A stretch of 64,000 bases of DNA from Malaya genurostris. Taxonomy: Eukaryota > Arthropoda > Insecta > Diptera > Culicidae. The position numbers and the translations under genes are program-made. The notes under the pieces were generated by a model. It saw only the letters and a list, made by a program, of their open reading frames with translations, was not told where the DNA came from and ran no database searches. The stretch lies in contig NC_080570.1 of the NCBI RefSeq assembly GCF_030247185.1, positions 7,661,161-7,725,160 of the forward strand. Reading direction: 5' to 3'. Position 1 is the first letter of the stretch. The number at the start of each line of letters is the position of its first letter. Below are positions 46,536 through 54,999 of this stretch, piece after piece.

Positions 46536-46679
46536 ACTAATGTTTTTTTTAAGCGACTTTTTTATGCGAAGTTTCAGAGTTATGCGGTTTTTTTTATGCG
46601 CATTTTCAGAATTATGCGGTTTTTTGTATGCGTTTTTTTATGCGGTACGTAAACTCGCATAAAAAAGACATCAGTGTGC
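46536..46679. repeat. ATGCGG-type repeat inserted beside the SINE
   Basis: ACTAATGTTTTTTTTAAGCG to CGCATAAAAAAGACATCAGTG lies between the SINE's target duplication and the resumption of the transposase (GTGATTTGGCC). It holds repeated TTATGCGGTTTTTT blocks, and its two ends are loosely complementary. The sister element at 54.3 kb lacks it. It is the same family as 8040-8100, 8690-8760 and 47480-47585. Confidence 0.65.
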
Positions 46680-47439
46680 GTGATTTGGCCAAAAAAGCAG
46701 GAACGAGTGTCGGAATGCGTAGCAAGAGGCGAAATCTCCTGAAGACCTACAAGAGGCAGCAAATCTCGAAGCAAAGTGTAGAACTGAAGAAGCGAGGAGC
46801 AACAAGGGCCCGGAAATTGTATTCGCGTCTTTTGTAGTGCACGGATGCATGCGTTTTCATGGACGATGAGACTTATGTAAAGGAGGACTCAAAAACCCTT
46901 CCAGGTCCATAATACTTTACTGTCGTCGTTGGGGAGGATGTGAGCGATGCGGACAGGTCGATTCAAGTGGAGAAATACGGTCGAAAGGTACTGGTATGGC
47001 AAGCAATATGTTCCCGTGGTTTGAAGTCAACCATTTTCACACTACCGGAAATATAAAGGCAGAAATCTATCGATCTGAGTGTCTCCAGAAGAGATTGCTG
47101 CCTTTATATAAGAAGCATAGTACACCTGCACTGTTTTGGCCGGATTTAGGGTCGGCTCACTATGCAAAAACCACTCTCAATTGGCTTGCAGAAAAGGGTA
47201 TAAATTTCGTTGAGAAAAATATATTATTCCACCAATATGTCCGGAACTTGATGAAGAGCGTTCGATCAAAAGTTCGAAAATTTGTGAAGGAATAACATAA
47301 ATTTCATCTGGTTTTCATTATGCTGAAGTTTACCCTCGTACAATGAAGGATCAATTTTTAGTTTGAATAAAATATCGTTTTCTATCATAATTTGAAAGAA
47401 AAATTTGTGGATATCTTATTTTCAATACACTCCTTAAAC

Positions 47440-48050
47440 CAGATATGGACGTATCTTGCATTTCTTAGACATTTGGCATTAAAAAAAATTTCCTAAGTTT
47501 TGCGGATTTTTTGTGCGGATTTCCGAAGTTACGCGATTTTTCGCGCTGTACATATCCCCCGCGTAAAAAAGACCTTAGTATATAATGATGTTAATTTGTT
47601 TATTTGGGAGCAAGAAAAAGCCCACTTGAGTTAGTTTCTGTCAAACTTGCTCTCCAGCAGGCATAAAACCTCCTCATATTTTGCATCAATAGTTTATAAT
47701 AATCCATATGACACATTTTTCTTATACTTAAGAAAAATATGTCATTAGAATAATTGTTATCTGTTTAGGTAATAGATGTAGTCTGATGATCAGTGAATTT
47801 CGATAAACTTAGGCTTACTTAAAAACTATAACGGGGTCATTGATCTAGTTTGATAGTGGCAAACATTTCTCGTTCGAGAGATTTAATTTATTATGTCACG
47901 TAACTGACAAATCCTAGTCTAATGTTCCTAAATTTCTCGGAGATTTCATTATCTTCACGTTTCGTCTTAGACTCGTCAGAGAATAACAGTTTATTAAATA
48001 AATTCTAAAAAGACTTCGACTCGTTTGAAAGCTATTATAAGGTCCATAGA
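47440..48050. repeat. Dispersed repeat fragments, ATGCGG and GTAACTGACAAA types
   Basis: CATTTCTTAGACATTTGGCAT and GTTACGCGATTTTTCGCG...CCCCGCGTAAAAAAGACC lie at about 47458-47575. The remainder to 48050 shows decayed units of the GTAACCGACAAA family (47870-47920) and otherwise nothing. Confidence 0.45.
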
Positions 48051-48090
48051 AGTTCTATTAGGACACGCATGGTGCATAATTACTAGAACT

Positions 48091-48136
48091 GAGCACCATG
48101 CATTTCCTTCTCATAGAGCTCCAATGGAAACGCGTG
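48091..48136. repeat. Partner of the short block at 26319-26366
   Basis: See the match described at 26.3 kb. The flanks are unrelated, so only the core survives. Confidence 0.45.
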
Positions 48137-48199
48137 GTTGATGGTTAATTTTTAACGCTTCGAAGACCATTCGAAAAATACTCGCACGCAACGATCACG

Positions 48200-50050
48200 T
48201 GTTTTCTAGTAAAAAGAAAAATTCCATACATCATTTCTATTGAACCAATAAGCTTCAAACGAACTGCCGATAAATCAAATTAAAATCACATGCGAGCGAT
48301 GCTTCTTTTTTTGTTTGAAGGCCTACAATTTAACACAGATTAATTTTTTTTTGCGGAAACTCAGTGCTCCGCCACACCCTAGAGGAAAACCTATGACAAG
48401 GGCGCCGATATTATTCGGTTATAAATTGTATCAGTCCTGTGCCTACTAGATGGAATTTTTTTTACGATACAATCATATTAAATTAAACGTCGTACAAAAG
48501 CCCATGCAGAATTTGGTTGTTTGATCCACTGTTGGTTGGATCAATAGACATTATCGATTGGTTTTTTTTTTCGGGATGTCATGCGCTAAATGAGATTATT
48601 CTTATTTTTGAAATATGAATGTGGCTTTCCATCAAACATATTAAAAACAATAATGACGTCAACAATGGTTTATTGCAAACATGACGGAGTTTATTTTCAT
48701 TGTTTTTGGAGCCTCTATCACACTGCACCCAACCGAGCTACCGCTTTGTTTGAACAATTCTGCCCATCTTTTTACTCTCCCCGACCGTCATCGTTAGGCG
48801 GCAGCTCCAAATCATGAAACGTCATTTACTGCCAAACCGTCAAATATTTGCTTAAAACGTCTCGTACTCGTTTTTAGTCCTGGTTCGCACATTTCTCCCA
48901 GCATCAGCAGAGCCACTTATAGCATGGATCGTGAGGATTAGCCGAGGATGCATGAGGATTTACGACCTCAAACAAATTGCGCAGGACGAATGGTTTACGG
49001 AAACTCTGCCTCAGCAGCAAACGACATCATCTAGGATGTCATTTTAAACTCAAATCATCACTCAAACGATGTTAAATTTACTCCCACATTGACACGATAT
49101 TTACAACGACAACGATGGTGCGAACATGATTTTTTTTTTGCATAAAAATGTACTCAACACACATCGTCTTGTGATGGCAGTAGGAAACCGGAAGAGAAGA
49201 AAAAAAAAATGAAACCTGCCAATTTGCCAAACGAAAACGATTGCTTAGATCATCACTCGTCGCCTGCTGCCTGCCTTTCCTCAACCGCTGAACCACACCA
49301 TCCAAATACAAAAGTGTCACCGAAAAAATAAACCGGGTCGGATCATATACCGACCCGAGCCTGCCTATTTTTTTTTATTCCCGCCGAAAGAGCACCACAG
49401 GAAAGCTGAAATCCGACAATATGTGAATTTAATATTTTGAGCCCAGATTATCATCCTTTTCGAGGGCCATGTCCTTCGTCTCAGCATGCACCGGGTGTCT
49501 CCTCTGCCTGCCCGCTACTGACAGTCAGGAGGCTTCGGAACGAAAAAAAAAACTCGAACGAGTTTTGTCGATGGAAAAATCGATCATTTTTTGTGGGTTG
49601 CTGCATGTCCCCAACCGACACGGCCGACTATGCGGGATGGTGGTAGGAAAAATTTCATATTCGAAGATATGCTGATTTGATGGGTGTCGGGTGTGTAATC
49701 ACTTGTCGAGGACCGGGTTCGAACAGAGTGCTGCATCATGATAGCGGTGGTGTGAGAGAATTGAAAACTTGAAGTAAGATACTGATGGATGAAGAAGAAA
49801 AACTCTGCGTTGACATTGATTTCGAATGTGGCAGCGATTGCTACGATGAAAATACTATTCTATGCACACCGAAACTGGCAGAGATAATGCAATTTCAAGC
49901 TGGTAAATAATTGTGTTTCTATGGCAACCATTATCTTGTGGAAAAATTTAGGTTTATAGAAGCTTGGTGGAATCGCAATTTTCATGATAGTACTACTTTC
50001 ATTCCTAGGAATTACCACAGCAAAACATATTAGCTTTGTCAGTTTAGTTT
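48200..50050. other. Unique segment without recognised gene
   Basis: Higher-GC parts at 48680-49080 and 49380-49740 lack dispersed repeats. Frames of 60-80 codons overlap and have no domain. Nothing else is supported. Confidence 0.35.
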
Positions 50051-50059
50051 GTGATTCAC

Positions 50060-50690
50060 AATCGATACTGTACCCGATAAAAAATAAACATCTTTATCCG
50101 TATCCGAACCGGCAAAAATTTTATTTCTAAACCTGAGCCTGACCAGAGCGGAAATTCGACCGACTTCAAAAGCAATTTTTCAAGCCCGATTGAAAATATT
50201 TTATTTAACCCGATTCGGTCGAATCCAATGATTTTTTGCATCAATGAAATCACGACCCATACCCAAATAAAATATAAAAATCATTGTTCGAACCTGATCC
50301 ACACCCGTCGGGTTTAGAGATGCTCGGATGTGCAAAATCCTAAATCCGAACCCGACCCGTTCTACGTCTACCCGAACCATAACCGACTCTGACAAATTTT
50401 TTTTCTCGACCTGAAAATTGGTTTTCCTTACCCGAAATTTTTATTTCTCAAAAATCCAATGATTTTTTGCATCAATATAATCTCGACCCATACCCGAATA
50501 GAATATAAAAATCTTTATTCGAACATGACCCACATCCGTCGGGTTTAGAGATGGTCGGATGTGCAAACTCCTAAATCCGACCCTGACTCGTACTACGTCT
50601 ATCCGAACCAAAACCGACTCCGACAAATTTTTTTTTCTTCACCCGAAATTTTGATTTCTCAACTCGATTGAAGTACACGAAATTCGACTT
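50060..50690. repeat. Tandem ~231-bp repeat rich in CCGAACCCGACC
   Basis: CCAATGATTTTTTGCATCAAT starts at 50225 and again at 50456, a period of 231 bp. Each unit continues with CGACCCATACCC, AATATAAAAATC, CACCCGTCGGGTTTAGAGATG, GGATGTGCAAA, CCTAAATCCGA and CCGACTC.GACAAATTTTTTT. A more decayed unit precedes (50060-50215). Minus-strand frames such as MSESVLVRIDVVRV come from the repeat. Confidence 0.8.
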
Positions 50691-50880
50691 ATTTTTTTCG
50701 AAAAAAAAATTCTTTCTAAGACTCTAGATTTGGAAAAATTTTGAGATTTTCGAAACTGAAAACAAAATTTTGATGCCAAATGTCTTAGAATTAGATTAAA
50801 CGTCAAGATTTAGTGTTATCTCGAAAAAAATTTTTTTTTATCTCGGCTGGGACTTTTTGTAGATTTCCAAAATCGAATTT
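50690..50880. repeat. Dispersed repeat, AAACGTCGAGATTTAG family
   Basis: TGCCAAATGTCTTAGAATTAG then AAACGTCAAGATTTAGTG, TATCTCG and T-tracts, in forward orientation near 50775-50840. Confidence 0.65.
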
Positions 50881-52090
50881 TTTGAGGGGCTGGGGTCCAC
50901 TAGGAGATTGATAGTACCTATTAGCTCTCTCCGGACTGTACCAGCCTAGATGCCGTGTGGAATCCGGCGGAAAAAAATGAAGCAAGAATAGATCCACTGG
51001 GTTCCTGCTTCCATGTCGTAAAAGGCGACAATTGCAGGAGTTTCTTTTTACTTTCAGTTATCAGATATTTTCAATGTTTTACTTCTGATTACTCTATTTT
51101 ACTAAATCATCTCTTTATTCAACCTATCAATTTCCGTCTAGCTTCGGAGAAAAGTTTTATTAGGAATGATTTCTTCTTCCATGTTATTGGTTGTCTTTCA
51201 GGATTATAAAATGAATGATAAAATTCAACCATTGCGCAAATCCGTTTATATTACAAAGTTAATAACAGAGATAACATATATCGGTATTTTGAATACATAG
51301 TAAAAACACTTGATATTAATATTTCAAACAGTAAATTAATATTTTTCTCGGTAGCCGGCTGCCCAGATCAACTAATATAACCAATTAATAATTTCAATAA
51401 ATAATTCAAATAATAAAATTAATAAAGAATCGGAAATAATAAAGAATCAAGACGCGTGTGAAATCTGTTGACCTTTGTTTGGTGATTTAAAATGATTTTA
51501 TAATAACTGTTTAGAATATTTCAATGCAATGAATCAACTTTTTGTTTAAATCCTATTCGCTCGTTTATTTTGTATCACGTAGTTTCATTTATAAAAACGT
51601 ACTTAATCCACCTAGCAGTGAGATGATACCTTTTTTTATCAATCTACATGTGTTTTTTTTTGCATGACTAAAAAAAAAACGCGAAAGGTAGATGCATAAA
51701 CGAGTGACTGCATACTCGACAGCCGGTTGTCCGGAGTTTTGTCAATTTCGGAGATTGACTGTTTCGTGCATTATATTGCCAGCACAAAGTAACACATAAA
51801 ACGATAATACTTTAAAACATTCTTGGTAGCCGGCTACCCAGAGCAATAAACACATGATAACATTATTAAAACATTTACTAACAAAGTATCCTCTCCTGTG
51901 ATGCATGTGGGAATGCAGAGGATTCCTCGGTTCTTAGTAGCAACATGCATCGAACTAACAATCCTTTCCCTCCCAAGTAGATCTGCATTCGGACGTGGCC
52001 GGCGTCGGTATTGATCAGCATGCATGGTTCAATACAGTTTGCACAGTGTGAAACAATGTGTTATTCCCAAACATGTTGCTTCAAAAAATC
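50880..52090. repeat. Probable transposable-element segments, unclassified
   Basis: Two higher-GC islands, 50880-51050 (GGGTCCACTAGGAGATTGATA to CATGTCGTAAAAGGCGACA) and 51890-52050 (GATGCATGTGGGAATGCAGAG to GATCAGCATGCATGG), sit in AT-rich DNA. GTAGCCGGCTGCCCAGA at 51351-51367 and GTAGCCGGCTACCCAGA at 51826-51842 are direct copies about 475 bp apart; the second contains the palindrome GTAGCCGGCTAC. They look like untranslated parts of retroelements, but no reverse transcriptase is present and no family is assigned. Confidence 0.4.
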
Positions 52091-52168
52091 ATTTTGCAAT
52101 CTCAATTGGTCCAGATCAATAACGGAGTAGCAACACACGGGCGGTCTCTAATTCTAATTCTAATTCTA

Positions 52169-52306
52169 AATTTCCAAAATCGAATTTTTTGTTGTTATCG
52201 AATGTCTTAAAAATGCATGAAATTTTTACTAGATTAAACCAGATCTCCACGTTTCTTGCAATTCTAAGACGTTCGACATTAAACAACTTTTCGATTTCGG
52301 AAATCT
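52169..52306. repeat. Palindromic copy of the AAACGTCGAGATTTAG family
   Basis: The left arm (AATTTCCAAAATCGAATTTT, GTTGTTATCGAATGTCTTAA, AAATGCATGAAA) is matched in inverted form by the right arm (TTTCTTGCAATTCTAAGACG, TTCGACATTAAACAAC, TTTTCGATTTCGGAAAT). The arms are about 55-60 bp with a spacer of roughly 20 bp. It shows most clearly that this dispersed family is a fold-back element. Confidence 0.7.
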
Positions 52307-52539
52307 CAAACCTTTTTTTATCCACTTAGTGGTGTAATGATGTTTTTCGCATATTACTTATACTTAAAAAAAACTAGAATTACTAGAAGATTCTGCGAAG
52401 ATCATATACAGATGTGGCAATCCTGCACGTTATACAAAATTGAACGAAGCACGCTGTATGCTAGGTGGTGGTGTTTTCTTCTCCCGTACCAGCACGTACC
52501 GGTTTTGCATCATTTTGTATGACCGTTTGAATGTTTTGA

Positions 52540-53430
52540 AACTCATCGCCCTATAATTTCGGAACCGGAAGTCGGATCTGCTTAAAATTTAGACACTGAG
52601 AGCTTTAATTTGAATCATGATTTTTGAAAATCGGTTTAACCGTTGCTGAGAAATCGAAGTGAGTTCAGTTTTTGGAGCTTTTCTTCACTATTAGCGGTGT
52701 TTTCGGAAGCGGAAACCGGGGCAAGTAGTCCCAAAATATATTTATGTATCCACCAACAAACAAGGCTTACCAAACAGTAAATTTTATTAATATATACCAT
52801 CATTTTTGAAAAAATACTCATGAAATTGAACATTTTTCACTTATCGCGCTGTAATACCGGAACCGAAAGTCGGATCTGGATAAACTTTTCGGAGACTTTT
52901 TAAAGAATTTCAAGACCTTTTATTTGCATCTTAGATTGTGAAAATCGTTTGAGAAATTTCCGAGAAAATTGAATGCGCATGTTCTCATAGATCTGGACAT
53001 ATTACCTTGTATTTCCAGAACCGGAATTCCGTTAAAGGTAAAATTCAATAGTGAGCTATGAGACCATAAGCCCTTTCATTTGAATTTAAGTTTGTGAAAA
53101 TCGGTCACGCCATCTATCCAATTTTTTCCATTTTTTTGGTGCATATTACCCTGAAATTCCGGAACCGGAAATCGGATCGGGATAAAATTCAATAACGATC
53201 TATGGGACCTAAAACCTTTCATTTGAATCTTAGTTTGTGAAAATCGGTTCAGAAATCTCTGAGAAAAGCGAGTGACATTATTTGTCACATACACACATGC
53301 GTACACACAAACATTTTGTGATCTCGACGAACTGAGTCGAATGGTATAAGACACTCGGTCCTCCGGGCCTCCGTTCAAAAGTCGGTTTTTACAATGATTA
53401 CATAGCCTTTCTATATGGGAAAGGCAGGAA
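52540..53430 (+). repeat. Dispersed repeat, GGAACCGGAAGTCGGATC family with 3' end
   Basis: Four units of CCGGAACCGGAA/GTCGGATC, AATTCAATA, CCTTTCATTTGAAT, AAGTTTGTGAAAATCGGTT and a TCTGAGAAAA block run in tandem (52555, 52858, 53018, 53158). The last is followed by an ACACACATGCGTACACAC tract, GACGAACTGAGTCGAATGGT, ACACTCGGTCCTCCGGGCCT and CTTTCTATATGGGAAAGGCA. This looks like the complete 3' end of the family. No protein is encoded. Confidence 0.7.
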
Positions 53431-53600
53431 TTTGTCTCAATTTCGACGATTCATGCAATTCTAAGACTTTTGGCATGAAATTTTTTTTTTCAATTTTGGT
53501 AGTTTCAAAAAAAGTCCCAGATAGCCGATTTTTTCAAAAAAAAAGTTATTTTAGAGATGACACTATATTTTGACGTTTCATGCAATTCTAACAAATGATT
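53430..53600 (-). repeat. Dispersed repeat, AAACGTCGAGATTTAG family, inverted
   Basis: CGACGATTCATGCAATTCTAAG and TTGACGTTTCATGCAATTCTA are inverted copies near 53445 and 53570, the second without the following core. Confidence 0.6.
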
Positions 53601-53727
53601 TTTCAAGATCAAAAATTTTAAAACTTAAGCCGTCACCAATTAACCATATCCGAAGTTGCTCAAATTGTGCGTAGGATTTTTTTATGAGGTGCTTGAACTT
53701 TTGAGTACTATCGTTTAACGATATATA

Positions 53728-54728
53728 AGGAGTGTTCGTTGGTTCGAAGCTGAGGGCAATTTGGTGGTTTAATATTTTTCTCAACGAAATTTATACCCCT
53801 TCCCGCAAGCCAATTGAGAGTGGTTTTGGCATAGTGAGCCGAGGCTAAATCCTGCCAAAACAGTGGAAGTGTACTATGTTTCTTAGATAAAGGCAGTGAT
53901 ATTTTCTAGAGTCACTCAGGTCGATAGATTTCTGCCTTTATATTTCCGGTAGTGTAAACAATGGTTGACTTCAAACCACATAAACATATTGCTTGCCATA
54001 CCAGTACTTTTCGACCGAATTTCTCCACTTGAATCGACCTGTCCGCATCGCTCACATCCTCCCCAACGACGACAGTAAAGTATTATGGACCTGGAAGGGT
54101 TTTTGAGTCCTCCTTTACATAAGTCTCATCGTCCATCAAAACGCATGCATCCGGACACTGCAAAAGACGCGAATATAATTACCGGGCCCTTGTTGCTGCT
54201 CGCTACTTCTATTATACACTTTCTTTCGAGATTTTCTGCTTCTTGCAGGTCTCCAGGTGATTTCGTCTCTTTATACGCTGGATTATTCCGACACTCGTTC
54301 CTACTTTTTTGGCCAAATCACGTATTAACATTGATTTGTTCTTCATGATTAGAGATACCACTTTCTGGTCCAGTTTCGGGTTGGAAGAAGCGGGTTTTCT
54401 ACCTCTTTCTGGTAGCTCATCCAAAGAATAATGTTCTCCAAACTTATCAATGAAGGTTTTACCACTGTCATGATGAATTCCGAACCGCTTCACCAATTTT
54501 CGCATAGTAATACCCTTCTTACTTAGTCATGTGTCTAGAAACTTAATTTTAGCTTCCTTTTCAATACGCGACATTTTGAAAACGCAGAATTTCAACCGCA
54601 CAAACAAGTAAACAAACGAAAGCTGACAGCCAAACGCACAGCATGCTGTGATCTGAGCATAAAAAACCATCACAAATACATGCGTACAACACAAATATAT
54701 GTGGATAGCTTATTTTCGATACACTCCT
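53728..54728 (-). mobile_element. Sister copy of the second DD37E element, 3' part deleted
   Basis: The right end complements to AGGAGTGTATCGAAAATAAG next to TA at 54729-54730. The left end has only AGGAGTGTTCG after TA at 53726-53727, joined directly to transposase sequence that stops at PPNCPQLR, so an internal deletion removed the 3' coding end up to the terminal repeat. Length is 1001 bp. It has no SINE, so it documents the uninterrupted site. Confidence 0.82.
53745..54574 (-). pseudogene. DD37E-type transposase pseudogene
   Basis: The ATG at 54574 opens MSRIEKEAKIKFLDT, which meets a stop at once. A shifted frame gives MRKLVKRFGIHHDSGKTFI, DELPERGRKPASSNPKLDQK, MKNKSMLIRDLAKKVGTSVG and IQRIKRRNHLETCKK. 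Later blocks are LMDDETYVKEDSKTLPGP followed by a TAA shared with the 46.1-kb copy, and FWQDLASAHYAK, where Gln replaces the usual Pro. The frame ends near NIKPPNCPQLR, so the catalytic Glu is lost. Inactive. Confidence 0.85.
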
Positions 54729-54729
54729 T

Positions 54730-54960
54730 AAGTGACGAATTCGACAATTTTTCAGTCTTCACAGTTCTCGGTAATGACTCAACGGATTTCAACAGTTTTA
54801 GGCTTGTTTAAAAGCTACTAGGGAATTTTTTATCATATTTGGAGGACTGATAGCGAACAGTTCCGAATTCCGATATATAATCTGATAAGTGGCGTAACCG
54901 ACAAACCGCACTGTTGTTTTTTTTCTATCTGCTCAATTCAATTCAGCGCTCATCATTTTT
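54730..54960. repeat. Unit of the GTAACCGACAAA family
   Basis: CTGATAAGTGGCGTAACCGACAAA follows AACGGATTTCAACAG and a TTAAAAGCTAC block, as in 28800-29445. Confidence 0.55.
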
Positions 54961-54999
54961 TAGTGTATATTTTTTGAGGTGCACAATTTCATGATTGAG

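Larger units (their letters stand above)
46141..47293 (+). pseudogene. DD37E-type transposase pseudogene, third catalytic residue deleted
   Basis: The frame starts at MSRIEKKVKIKILG (ATG 46141). Blocks in order are MRKLAKQFGIHH, DELPGGGRKPGSSNPKLDQK, the interruption at KNKSMSI, RDLAKKAGTSVG, FMDDETYVKEDSKTLPGP with the first Asp, and LFWPDLGSAHYA with the second Asp. A TAA follows LPGP at the position where the 24.9-kb element has CAA (Gln). After VEKNILFH the frame jumps to VRNLMKSVRSKVRKF, so the region of the catalytic Glu is deleted. Inactive. Confidence 0.88.
45984..47434 (+). mobile_element. Second DD37E-type element with inserted SINE and repeat
   Basis: The ends AGGAGTGTATCGAAAACAAG (left) and, complemented, AGGAGTGTATTGAAAATAAG (right) lie next to TA at 45982-45983 and 47435-47436. 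The 5' part is closely similar to the element at 53728-54728 on the other strand. Two insertions lie inside: the SINE 46372-46524 and an ATGCGG-type repeat at about 46536-46679. Without them the element is about 1.14 kb, so part of the 3' coding region is also lost. Confidence 0.88.
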
